Notes under the pieces: generated by a model
What the model saw: the letters and a program-made list of their open reading frames with translations, nothing else
Told to the model about the DNA's origin: nothing
The model's database searches: none
In this document: positions 1 through 6,676 of the stretch, piece by piece
Position numbering within the stretch: the stretch's first letter is position 1
Layout of the letters: each line of letters opens with the position of its first letter
From: DASXTB01 sp036505615
Lineage (GTDB): Bacteria > Acidobacteriota > UBA6911 > JACQSX01
DNA length: 22,765 bases
Direction: 5' to 3'
Assembly (NCBI GenBank): GCA_036505615.1
Contig: DASXTB010000220.1
Span: 1 to 22,765 of the forward strand
Translations under genes and position numbers: made by a program

Positions 1-180
1 CGGTTATCGCTATATTACTATTTGGTGAAATCTTGCGCTTTCGACAAAAGTTGGCGCTGAACAGCCGACCACGTTCACGGTCACGAGCTTACAGTGGCAG
101 GGCCACAACCGAAACAAAAGCCGATCACGGCTACTTGAACCGGTGAACCCGCAGCCAAGGATGTAAGAGGCCGTCGGTGA

Positions 181-484
181 AACCCGAAGGGTTTACAGAG
201 TATAGCCGGCGGCAAAGCCCGCGCTTTTTGCGGGGCGTCGCCGCCGGTTTGCGGGGCGTCGCCGCCGGTTAACCGTTCCCATAAACCGTCCGACGCTGAA
301 GGCGTCGCAGAGCCTGAGCGCCACAGATATAGCGGGTCGAAGAACTAAACGGGCTTGGTTTCAAATTTGCGAAAAATTCTTAGGCCCTTTCAGGGCGGAT
401 CGTTGGGGGGATAGCCGACCGGCGGCGTCGCCCGCCAAAGACGCGGGCTTTTCCGCCGGCTATACTCTGTAAACCCTTCGGGTT
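181..484. repeat. inner inverted repeat, arms 181-248 and 418-484
   Basis: Arm 181-248 (starts AACCCGAAGGGTTTACAGAG) matches the reverse complement of 418-484 over about 67 bp, diverging mainly around the GC-rich CCCGCG segment. It is nested inside the 24-673 repeat. Each arm also contains short palindromes such as GCCGGCGGC and CCGAAGGGTTT. The loop (249-417) has no gene. Confidence 0.8.
228..269. repeat. tandem 21-bp duplication
   Basis: The unit TTGCGGGGCGTCGCCGCCGG plus a T occurs twice head to tail (228-248 and 249-269) with no mismatch. It lies at the inner end of the left arm of the inner inverted repeat. The opposite arm has only one divergent copy. Confidence 0.85.
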
Positions 485-694
485 TTGGAAGATGTGTGGG
501 GGCGATGTGCCGGAGAAATGTAGATTTCACGGTCCGGTAACACCTCCACGCCTGCGCGGACGAAAATACACAATCGCTCACGATTCGATTGGCCGTAGTC
601 GTGGACGTGCTCGTGCTCGTGAACGTGGCCGGCTGTTCAGCGCCAAATTTTGTCGAAAGCGCAAGATTTCACCGAATAGCGGCACAGGTTTTTG

Positions 695-967
695 CTAGGC
701 TTTTGCGGGCAACTTCTGAAGCAACAACTTCGAAAGGCGCTCCTTGTGACGCGCCGCGGCATTCTTGTGCAAAATCCCTTTATAAACCGACTTATCCAGA
801 ACAGAGTAAACTACGGCCAGCGCCTTTCTTATTTCTTCGCCGCTTCCACCTTTGGCGGCTCGCGCCTGCTTGAGCGCGCTTTTCAGAATGCTCCTATTCC
901 GGCGATTGGTTTCTCGCTGCGCCAGACTGCGCCTGGCTCGTTTTTCCGCAGACTTGATATTTGCCAT
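695..967 (-). CDS. rpsT: 30S ribosomal protein S20
   Basis: This 90-residue basic protein is S20, a primary binding protein of the small ribosomal subunit that contacts 16S rRNA early in assembly. The family signature is clear: start MANIKSAEKRARRS, then NRRNRSILKSALKQA and a C-terminal HKNAAARHKERLSKLL. Length fits the family (about 85-90 residues). The ATG at 967 follows an AAGGA at a slightly long distance. A good sigma-70-type promoter lies at 999-1027, so the gene can be transcribed apart from holA, although holA ends only 113 bp upstream. The stop codon (695) is followed by the long inverted repeat that may shape the mRNA 3' end. Confidence 0.97.
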   Translation of the reverse strand: MANIKSAEKRARRSLAQRETNRRNRSILKSALKQARAAKGGSGEEIRKALAVVYSVLDKSVYKGILHKNAAARHKERLSKLLLQKLPAKA

Positions 968-998
968 AATCGTTCGTTATCCTTCGAAAAAAGAGCGA

Positions 999-1027
999 AT
1001 TATACGGGAGAAGTGCCCGAAGTTCAA
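999..1027 (-). promoter_or_regulatory. sigma-70-type promoter for rpsT
   Basis: On the minus strand TTGAAC (1027-1022) and a perfect TATAAT (1004-999) are separated by exactly 17 bp, about 30 bp upstream of the rpsT start codon. This is the best promoter in the window. It lies just downstream of the holA-rpsT hairpin (1036-1105). Confidence 0.8.
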
Positions 1028-1035
1028 TCGCCGAA

Positions 1036-1105
1036 GGTAGAACGACAGACGGCAGGAAGTAGGAGGCAGACGGCTCCCCCCTACTGCCGGCTGCCTTCTA
1101 CCGTC
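1036..1105. repeat. heptamer fold-back (GTAGAAG/GCAGACG family) at the holA 3' end
   Basis: Units of about 7 bp (GTAGAAC, GACAGAC, GGCAGGA, AGTAGGA, GGCAGAC) on the plus strand face the opposite orientation at 1084-1105. The core hairpin pairs 1059-1074 with 1086-1101 (15 of 16 positions) around an 11-base loop containing a C tract. The array overlaps the last codons of holA and supplies its TAG stop. It could terminate or attenuate holA transcription ahead of the rpsT promoter, but it has no U-run after the stem on the minus strand. Confidence 0.75.
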
Positions 1106-2133
1106 ACAATCCGGATGAGTGCCATTTCCAACAGTGTTTTTTCCGGAAGACCGCTGCTCTTTAAGGCGCTATCTGCTCGGTGGAGTTCACACAGCGCCGA
1201 TTTCAACTCGGACAACTGAAACTTTGATGCTTGCCCGAGTAAACGCCGGAGGCGGTACGGATTCATTCCGGCAGCTTCGGCAATATCGGATTCAGTTTTA
1301 CCCGCGGGCAGACCGTGCCGGGACTTCCTTACCTCAGCGTTCCGACGCGGCTCTACAATCGAGCCCTCCGTTAACTCCTTGACAAGCAACAGGCCAACAA
1401 AGTGGCTGTAGAGGATCTTCAACAGCAACAACGGCGGCGAGCCGCTCTCCAGCATTTTGTTGAGCAAACAAAGAAGGTCCCCGCGATTGCGGCTCGCAAT
1501 CCTGTTGGTTAAATCCCAAATCTCATGCTCTCGGACTCGATTGGAAAGCCCGACGACGTCCTCGACTGTGATGGTTTTTTCCTCAAGTCGAAATAGCTTT
1601 ATCTTTTCGATGTCCTGTGAGAGAACCTGCATGTTATTTCCAATTTGCTCGAGCAATTCGTCGACTACCCCGGCAGCCAGCTGGTAACCATCCTTGCGGA
1701 AAGATCCTTCAATTAGGGAGCGCGCTTCGGCAAAATCCGGCTCCTTGGCGGATATGATCTTTGCGTTTCTGGCGAGATTCTTTACCCGGGGCTCAGGCAG
1801 CCTCGCGGCAATCAGCAGCAGGATCGTTTTCAAACTGGGATTTTCAACGTACTGGTAGAGGCCTTCCCATTCCTCCTCCGCGATTTTCGAGAGATCCTCC
1901 AGGATAACCAGACGTTGAGGAGCCGCCATGGGCATCGTCTGTGCCGCATCCAGGCAAGCATGCAGCTCCTTCTCCGAGAAGCGGGCCACGTTGAAGTCAC
2001 GCACGCCGGGGTCCAGGCGCCGCACAAAGGTGTCAACAACATGTTTCTTGAGGAATGCGTCCGAACCGAGAAGCAGATAAACGGGCACGATCTCCCGTTG
2101 GAGTTCTTTTTGAGTGCGAAGGGCAGGAATCAT
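1081..2133 (-). CDS. holA: DNA polymerase III subunit delta
   Basis: HolA (delta) is the clamp-loader subunit that opens the beta sliding clamp at primer-template junctions. The 350-residue protein has the family layout: an N-terminal AAA+-like domain beginning PVYLLLGSDAFLKK, a middle segment VILEDLSKIAEEEWEGL, and a C-terminal helical collar domain (SPPLLLLKILYSHFVGLL, then MNPYRLRRLLGQASKF). I choose the ATG at 2133: a longer frame to 2184 only adds codons translated from heptamer repeats (…TFDLRLSTFDF…). No Shine-Dalgarno precedes 2133; the sequence there is the foot of a fold-back. The extreme C-terminus (TVEGSRQ) and stop lie in another repeat array. It sits between lptE and rpsT, a common neighbourhood for holA. 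Confidence 0.9.
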   Translation of the reverse strand: MIPALRTQKELQREIVPVYLLLGSDAFLKKHVVDTFVRRLDPGVRDFNVARFSEKELHACLDAAQTMPMAAPQRLVILEDLSKIAEEEWEGLYQYVENPSLKTILLLIAARLPEPRVKNLARNAKIISAKEPDFAEARSLIEGSFRKDGYQLAAGVVDELLEQIGNNMQVLSQDIEKIKLFRLEEKTITVEDVVGLSNRVREHEIWDLTNRIASRNRGDLLCLLNKMLESGSPPLLLLKILYSHFVGLLLVKELTEGSIVEPRRNAEVRKSRHGLPAGKTESDIAEAAGMNPYRLRRLLGQASKFQLSELKSALCELHRADSALKSSGLPEKTLLEMALIRIVTVEGSRQ

Positions 2134-2142
2134 GAAAATAAA

Positions 2143-2227
2143 GTCGAAAGTCGAAAGTCGAAGGTCGAAAGTCGGGAACCGCAAGGCCGGCAGCTTGACT
2201 TTGGACCTTCGACTTTCGACTTTCGAC
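2143..2227. repeat. heptamer fold-back (GTCGAAA family) between lptE and holA
   Basis: Four to five GTCGAAA-type units at 2143-2173 are matched by their reverse complement at 2197-2227, with 30 of 31 positions pairing around a 23-base loop. It fills the gap between the lptE stop (2261) and the holA start (2133) and ends 9 bp before the holA ATG. In RNA it would make a long stem immediately upstream of a start codon that has no visible ribosome binding site. Confidence 0.9.
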
Positions 2228-2260
2228 GCCGAGGTATACCAACCATCGTTGGGAAGTCTC

Positions 2261-2920
2261 CTAATTCCCTGCCATTACGCTGGCGGCCACGCTACGCGCA
2301 AAATCGCGCGCCATGCGATCCAACGCAGGATTCAACTCGGAGAAGAATTGCTTTACATCGCGATTAATCACGTATTCTTCGCGAAATACGTAGTTGTCAT
2401 TTCGGAAAAGCATCTTCTTGGTATTCAAATCTACCAGGCTGACTTTTGCGTTCAGCGTCACCAGGAAGGTGGTTCCAAAGGAAGTAGTTCCAATGATGAC
2501 GGGAGATGCAGAGATGTAGGTAATTTCCCCTCGCATGACGGCGTCGGCTCCCGTCTCCGTGGACACGACACGGCTAGAGCTCCGGCGTGAAAACTCCTCT
2601 ATCAAGGCGCGGGTCAGGCGTTGCTCCACCTGGAAGACTGCCGTCGAGTTCTTGAGCGTAGGCACAGCCAGAGTATGGATCTTGGCTATCGACGGAGCCG
2701 GCGCATTGACATGATAACCGCAGGAAACAAGGGTAATGGAGAAGACAATGGCCAATATAGTCGAAAGTCCGAAGTCCAAAGTCCAAAGTCGGAAACCCGC
2801 CGCAGGTCGGGAACCGGTCGCAGGTCTGAAATCTGTCGCAGGTCGCAGGTCGCAGGTCGCGGGTCGGGAACCGGTCGCAGGTCGCAGGTCGCAGGTCGCA
2901 AGTCGGGCTAAGGCTATCAT
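2261..2920 (-). CDS. lptE: LptE-like LPS-assembly lipoprotein with repeat-derived N-terminus
   Basis: The mature part resembles LptE/RlpB, the outer-membrane lipoprotein that plugs the LptD barrel and helps insert LPS. Supporting features are a lipobox LVSC followed by GYHV (Cys at residue 67), then IHTLAVPTLKNST, the helix VEQRLTRALIEEFSRR, ADAVMRGEITYISASP and a central segment FLVTLNAKVSLVD. Residues 7-52 are heptad-like translations of the GTCGCAG/GTCCAAA array (CDLRPAT, GSRPAT, DFRPAT, TLDFGLS), placed ahead of a short hydrophobic core TILAIVFSITLVSC. The ATG at 2920 has GAGGGG 2-3 bases upstream. A TTG just before AIVFS would skip the repeats but has no Shine-Dalgarno and gives a very short signal peptide. 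Sequence identity of this family is low, so the name is probable, not certain. It is flanked by leuS and holA, as lptE often is. Confidence 0.75.
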   Translation of the reverse strand: MIALARLATCDLRPATGSRPATCDLRPATDFRPATGSRPAAGFRLWTLDFGLSTILAIVFSITLVSCGYHVNAPAPSIAKIHTLAVPTLKNSTAVFQVEQRLTRALIEEFSRRSSSRVVSTETGADAVMRGEITYISASPVIIGTTSFGTTFLVTLNAKVSLVDLNTKKMLFRNDNYVFREEYVINRDVKQFFSELNPALDRMARDFARSVAASVMAGN

Positions 2921-3090
2921 CGCCCCTCAATCCTATATCAGTCGGTGGTTCGTTCCAGCCTCGGAAGATTCACAACGGACGGCCTTTATTACTGTCGATC
3001 CAGATTTGATTTGCGGCCTGCGACTTGCGACTGTTTAGTGACCTGCGACTGCTCACCGACTTTCGACTTTCGACTTTGGACTTTCGACTT
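2760..3090. repeat. large heptamer fold-back surrounding the lptE start
   Basis: The plus strand carries GTCGAAA/GTCCAAA units (2760-2793) followed by GTCGCAG/GTCGGGA units (2805-2908). After a loop of about 100 bp the same two classes recur inverted in mirror order: GCGACTT/CCTGCGA (3013-3054), then TTTCGAC/TTTGGAC (3057-3090). The right arm ends 1 bp from the leuS stop codon. The left arm is read as lptE codons, and the lptE start codon and ribosome binding site are in the loop. Confidence 0.88.
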
Positions 3091-3091
3091 A

Positions 3092-5587
3092 TCAGGAGGC
3101 TACAATGTTCAGCAGCTTGGAAGGAACGTACACCACCTTTCGAATCGCTTTTCCTTCCAAATAACCCTGTATGCGGCGGTCCTGGAGCGCCAATTTGAGG
3201 CAGCTGTCTTGGTCGATTCCTGCGGGAACAACAATTTTGGCGCGAAGCTTGCCGTTTACCTGTACCACCATTTCAATCTCTTCTTCCAGCAGCCACACTG
3301 GGTCTGCCTCCGGCCACGATTCAAACGAAATGTTTCCGGAATGTCCCAGCCTCTGCCAGATCTCTTCACAAAAATGGGGCGCAAACGGCGACAGGATCAA
3401 AGCTATTTTCTCGAAAACCTCGCGCAGCAAGGGCAGGTTTTTCTCCGGGCAGCGTTCTTCATAATCATAAAGAGAATTTAAAAACTCCATCGCCGCCGCT
3501 ATCGCCGTGTTCATATGGAATCGAGCCATGTCCTGGCCCGCTCGATTCAAAGTTTGATGCATTTTGCGCAGTAGCTTTTTGTCTTCCTCGTGCCGTGGTT
3601 CTACCGGGCCGCAAGGCTGGGAAATGGAAGACTCATGTCGCGTAAAGAGCCGCCAGATCCGGTTCAGAAATCGAAAGCATCCTTCTACTCCCGATTCACT
3701 CCAATCCAGATCTTTTTCGGGAGGCGCGGCAAACAGGATGAATAGCCGCACGGTATCAGCGCCGAAGGCGTCCATGAACTCGTCCGGGTCAACGACGTTT
3801 CCCTTGTTCTTGGACATCTTGGCGCCATCTTTGGTAACCATCCCTTGAGTAAACAGATTCAAGACAGGCTCGTCCCAGGAGACCAGGCCTATATCGCGCA
3901 TCACCTTGGTAAAAAACCGCATGTAGATCAAATGCAGAATGGCATGTTCCACGCCGCCGATGTATTGATCCACGGGAAACCAGTATTTAACCTTATCTGG
4001 ATCAAAGGGCATTTTGGAATTCGCCGGGTCGCAGTAGCGGTAGAAGTACCAGGCAGAATCGACAAAGGTATCCATTGTGTCTGCTTCCCGCCTGCCCTGC
4101 TTGCCGCATCTAGGGCAAGGAGCGTTTACAAATTCCTCGACGGTAGCCAGCGGCGACGCGCCCAGCTTGATTGTCTCCACTCTGGGCAGGCGCACGGGGA
4201 GCTGATCGTCAGGCACAGGAACCGTCCCGCAATCGGGACAATAAATAATGGGAATCGGCGTCCCCCAATAGCGTTGCCGCGAAATCCCCCAGTCTTTCAG
4301 CCGGTAGGAGACGGCAGGCTCGCCGATGCCCTGCTTCCGGGCAAATGCGAACATTTCCTTTAGAGCCTCTTCGGAGTTCAGGCCCGAATATTCGCCTGAA
4401 TGGATCAGTCTGCCATATTCACAGTAAGGGACCTCTGCTCGGATGCTCTCAGAGGGACGAGGCTCCGCTGATGACATGGGCGAATTGCCGGCTGGCTCGA
4501 TCACCGGGCGTATTTCCAGCCCGTACTTCTTCGCGAATTCAAAGTCTCGCGTATCGTGAGCAGGAACGGCCATAATCGCCCCGGTGCCGTACTCCATCAG
4601 GACGAAGTTGGCAACCCAGATGGGTATTTGTTCGTGCGTAAAGGGGTTGATCGCGCTGGTGCCGGTAAAAATCCCGAGCTTCTCACTTTCCGCACCTTCG
4701 CGGATCAGCCGCTGCTGAGCGCGATACTTGCGTACCTCTTCGACTGCCGTTGTTTTGTCCGGAAGCTTCGACAGCAACTCCTCAACCCTTGGATGTTCCG
4801 GCGCCAGCACCATGAAAGTGGCGCCGTAGACGGTGTCCAGCCGGGTAGTAAATATTTCGATCGGTTTGCCGCTTCCATCTACCGGAAACTGCACCCGCGC
4901 GCCTATGGATTTGCCGATCCAGTTGCGTTGCATGGTGATGACTTTTTCAGGCCAGGATTCCAGTTGTTCCAGGTCCGCCAGCAGCGGCTCGGCATAATCC
5001 GTTATTCGAAAATACCACTGCTCCAGCTCGCGCTTTTCCACTTCGCTTTCGTCGCGCCAGCACCGTCCATCTTCTACTTGTTCGTTGGCCAGCACCGTCT
5101 GGCAGACATTACACCAGTTGACGACCCCCTTTTTGCGATACGCCAGCCCGCGTTCGTACATTCGCAGGAAGAACCACTGATTCCACCGATAGTAGTCGGG
5201 CAGACAGGTGGTCACCTCGCGGCTCCAGTCGTAACTGATCCCCAAGCGGACGCACTGCTGCTTCATGTTTGCTATGTTCTCCAGCGTCCACTTTTCCGGA
5301 TGGGTGTTGTTCTTTATGGCCGCGTTCTCGGCGGGAAGCCCGAAGGAATCCCAGCCGATAGGGTGAATCACGTTGTAGCCGCGCATCCGTTTGTAGCGGG
5401 CCACCGCGTCGCCCAGGCTGTAGTTGCGAACGTGTCCCATGTGCAGCTTGCCGCTCGGATAGGGAAGCATTTCCAGTGCGTAGTACTTCGGCTTGTCGCC
5501 ACTTTCCGAAACCCAAAAGTCTCGATTGTCGAGCCACTTCTTCTGCCACTTTTGTTCGATCGTTCTAAAGTCGTATCCGTCTCTCAC
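3092..5587 (-). CDS. leuS: leucyl-tRNA synthetase
   Basis: LeuRS charges tRNA-Leu with leucine in the cytoplasm. At 831 residues it has normal bacterial length. Visible landmarks: HMGH (HIGH) at 49-52 in YPSGKLHMGHVRNYSLGD; the CP1 editing domain with the Thr-rich TTRLDTVYGAT at 248-258 and the editing Asp in VPAHDTRDFEF (about 345); zinc-type Cys pairs CPDCG (450) and CPRCG (491); KMSKN at 590-594; and a C-terminal domain starting EMVVQVNGKLRAKI. The start is GTG at 5587, supported by the conserved opening YDFRTIEQKWQKKW and a 1-nt overlap with the dcd TAG stop (TAGTG), which suggests translational coupling. An insertion near residues 364-386 (PAGNSPMSSAEPRPSESI) looks low-complexity. The stop codon abuts a heptamer array. 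Confidence 0.97.
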   Translation of the reverse strand: MRDGYDFRTIEQKWQKKWLDNRDFWVSESGDKPKYYALEMLPYPSGKLHMGHVRNYSLGDAVARYKRMRGYNVIHPIGWDSFGLPAENAAIKNNTHPEKWTLENIANMKQQCVRLGISYDWSREVTTCLPDYYRWNQWFFLRMYERGLAYRKKGVVNWCNVCQTVLANEQVEDGRCWRDESEVEKRELEQWYFRITDYAEPLLADLEQLESWPEKVITMQRNWIGKSIGARVQFPVDGSGKPIEIFTTRLDTVYGATFMVLAPEHPRVEELLSKLPDKTTAVEEVRKYRAQQRLIREGAESEKLGIFTGTSAINPFTHEQIPIWVANFVLMEYGTGAIMAVPAHDTRDFEFAKKYGLEIRPVIEPAGNSPMSSAEPRPSESIRAEVPYCEYGRLIHSGEYSGLNSEEALKEMFAFARKQGIGEPAVSYRLKDWGISRQRYWGTPIPIIYCPDCGTVPVPDDQLPVRLPRVETIKLGASPLATVEEFVNAPCPRCGKQGRREADTMDTFVDSAWYFYRYCDPANSKMPFDPDKVKYWFPVDQYIGGVEHAILHLIYMRFFTKVMRDIGLVSWDEPVLNLFTQGMVTKDGAKMSKNKGNVVDPDEFMDAFGADTVRLFILFAAPPEKDLDWSESGVEGCFRFLNRIWRLFTRHESSISQPCGPVEPRHEEDKKLLRKMHQTLNRAGQDMARFHMNTAIAAAMEFLNSLYDYEERCPEKNLPLLREVFEKIALILSPFAPHFCEEIWQRLGHSGNISFESWPEADPVWLLEEEIEMVVQVNGKLRAKIVVPAGIDQDSCLKLALQDRRIQGYLEGKAIRKVVYVPSKLLNIVAS

Positions 5588-6159
5588 TATTTTTCTTCTA
5601 CTTTTTCTTCCACTCTGGAATAAACAATCCCCTGTTGTGCCTGATACTTCCCCTTCCTGTCCTTGTAGGAGATTTCACACACCTGGCTTGCCTCTAGGAA
5701 GACAACCTGGGCAATACCCTCGTTGGCGTAAATCCTGATCGGAAGCGGAGACGCATTCAGAATACTGATGGTCACGTGGCCCTCCCATTCCGGCTCAAAA
5801 GGGGTGACATTGATGAGCAATCCACAGCGCGCGTAGGTACTCTTTCCGAAGCAGACGGTAAGCACGTTTCGTGGAATTCTGAAGTACTCCATCGATCGCC
5901 CGATTGCCATCGAATGGGGCTGTAGATGCAATATCTCGGTTGTGACCGCCTCAAACAGGCGTTCGTCGAAATTCTTCGGATCGAGCTCACCCGATGCGTC
6001 CACCCGAAGGACCCGAAACTCGTTAGAGACGCGCATGTCATATCCGTAAGAAGTAGTGCCGAACGATATGCCTGTGCGAACTAGCGACTCTGAAAAGGGC
6101 TCGATCATTTTCTGCTCGCGCGCCATTTTCCGGATCCAGCTATCAGGATGCATCCCCAT
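5587..6159 (-). CDS. dcd: dCTP deaminase
   Basis: Dcd deaminates dCTP to dUTP, feeding dUMP for thymidylate synthesis. The 190-residue protein fits the trimeric dCTP deaminase/dUTPase fold: opening DSWIRKMAREQKMIEPF, the motif TTSYGYDMRV (35-44), GKSTYARCG with nucleotide-binding S107 and R111, and the catalytic Glu (E126) in TPFEPEWEGHVT. The C-terminal YKDRKGKYQAQQGI is the usual mobile lid. ATG 6159 is preceded by GAAGAAG; the third residue (ATG 6153) is an alternative. The gene heads the dcd-leuS pair with a 1-nt overlap. I could not identify a convincing promoter upstream, where 200 bp separate it from the divergent HU gene. Bifunctional DCD-DUT cannot be excluded from sequence alone. 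Confidence 0.93.
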   Translation of the reverse strand: MGMHPDSWIRKMAREQKMIEPFSESLVRTGISFGTTSYGYDMRVSNEFRVLRVDASGELDPKNFDERLFEAVTTEILHLQPHSMAIGRSMEYFRIPRNVLTVCFGKSTYARCGLLINVTPFEPEWEGHVTISILNASPLPIRIYANEGIAQVVFLEASQVCEISYKDRKGKYQAQQGIVYSRVEEKVEEK

Positions 6160-6321
6160 AATCTTCTTCAGTAAGCGCGTATAGGCTCCAGCTCCTATTT
6201 TTTGAATCCGTCCCTGAAAACTACGTCGAAAAAGCGCTTGATCTGCTTAAGTTTCGCAGTTTAGCACAACCCTCCTATCTCGTCGAATCCACGTAAGACC
6301 TTGAATTTCAGACTTTTAAGG

Positions 6322-6350
6322 TTGACGTTTTCGCACTTCCAAAATAGTAT
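6322..6350 (+). promoter_or_regulatory. sigma-70-type promoter for the HU-protease pair
   Basis: TTGACG (6322-6327) and TAGTAT (6345-6350) are spaced by 17 bp and lie 25 bp before the GTG start at 6375. The -35 is close to consensus and the -10 matches 4 of 6 positions. Confidence 0.65.
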
Positions 6351-6374
6351 TCTTAATGATCCGAGGGAGGGACA

Positions 6375-6665
6375 GTGATCAAACAGGATATTGTGAATCG
6401 GGTTTCGCGAGAGCTCGGAATCGCGAAAGTCAAAGCCGAACAAGCAGTTGAGTCGGTCTTCGATTCTCTGAAGGCGGCCATGCAGCGGGGCGATCGGATT
6501 GAGCTGCGCGGATTTGGCGTCTTCATGGTCAAACCACGAAAAAGCGGGATTGGCCGAAATCCTCGCACAGGAGATCAGGTTCCCATTCCACCCGGAAAGA
6601 CAGTGCGCTTTAAGCCTGGCAAAGAGATTCGCTTTCACCAGGACGAAGAGGAAAAGCAAGGTTAG
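6375..6665 (+). CDS. HU/IHF-family nucleoid DNA-binding protein
   Basis: This 96-residue protein belongs to the bacterial histone-like HU/IHF family, which bends DNA as a dimer. It opens with the conserved helix-turn-helix dimer part (MIKQDIVNRVSRELGIAKVK), then IELRGFGVFMVK and the DNA-intercalating beta-arm GRNPRTGDQVPIPPGKTVRF, which has the RNPRTG and Pro found in IHF/HU. The C-terminal PGKEIR is typical; an acidic DEEEKQG tail follows. The start is GTG at 6375 with a strong GAGGGAGG 4-5 bases upstream. The arm motif with IPPGKTV looks IHF-beta/HU-like, and I cannot separate the two. The protease gene begins 12 bp after the stop, so the two are likely co-transcribed. Confidence 0.93.
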   Translation: MIKQDIVNRVSRELGIAKVKAEQAVESVFDSLKAAMQRGDRIELRGFGVFMVKPRKSGIGRNPRTGDQVPIPPGKTVRFKPGKEIRFHQDEEEKQG

Positions 6666-6676
6666 GCGAATTTCTC

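Larger units (their letters stand above)
24..673. repeat. long inverted repeat, 56-bp arms 24-79 and 618-673
   Basis: The arm at 24-79 (starts GGTGAAATCTTGCGCTTTCG) is the near-perfect reverse complement of 618-673, with only a few mismatches. The arms enclose about 540 bp that carries a second inverted repeat and no gene. Both inner edges grade into CACGTTCACG-type hexamer units. The layout resembles a non-autonomous fold-back element. No transposase or clear target-site duplication is visible. Confidence 0.8.
1..694. other. gene-free left edge with nested inverted repeats
   Basis: I see no credible gene here. Short open frames read through palindromic DNA and have no ribosome binding site or recognisable domain. 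The stretch holds an outer inverted repeat (24-79 / 618-673), an inner inverted repeat (181-248 / 418-484), a tandem 21-bp duplication (228-248, 249-269) and hexamer-like GTGCTC/GTGAAC units around 598-630. It ends about 20 bp before the rpsT stop codon, so it may also act as the 3' end structure of the rpsT transcript. Confidence 0.7.

Noticed and set aside
390..581. Open frame on the minus strand with a plausible basic protein
   Set aside because: It reads through the right arm of the inner inverted repeat, has no ribosome binding site and no recognisable domain.
692..1219. 175-codon plus-strand frame across rpsT
   Set aside because: It is antisense to a certain ribosomal protein gene and its promoter.
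2134..2184. Upstream start for holA adding 17 residues
   Set aside because: The extra codons are pure heptamer repeat (TFDLRLSTFDF) and the family begins at about the ATG at 2133.
4556..5623. 355-codon plus-strand frame
   Set aside because: Entirely antisense to leuS; length is explained by the GC-rich codon pattern of leuS and no domain is seen.
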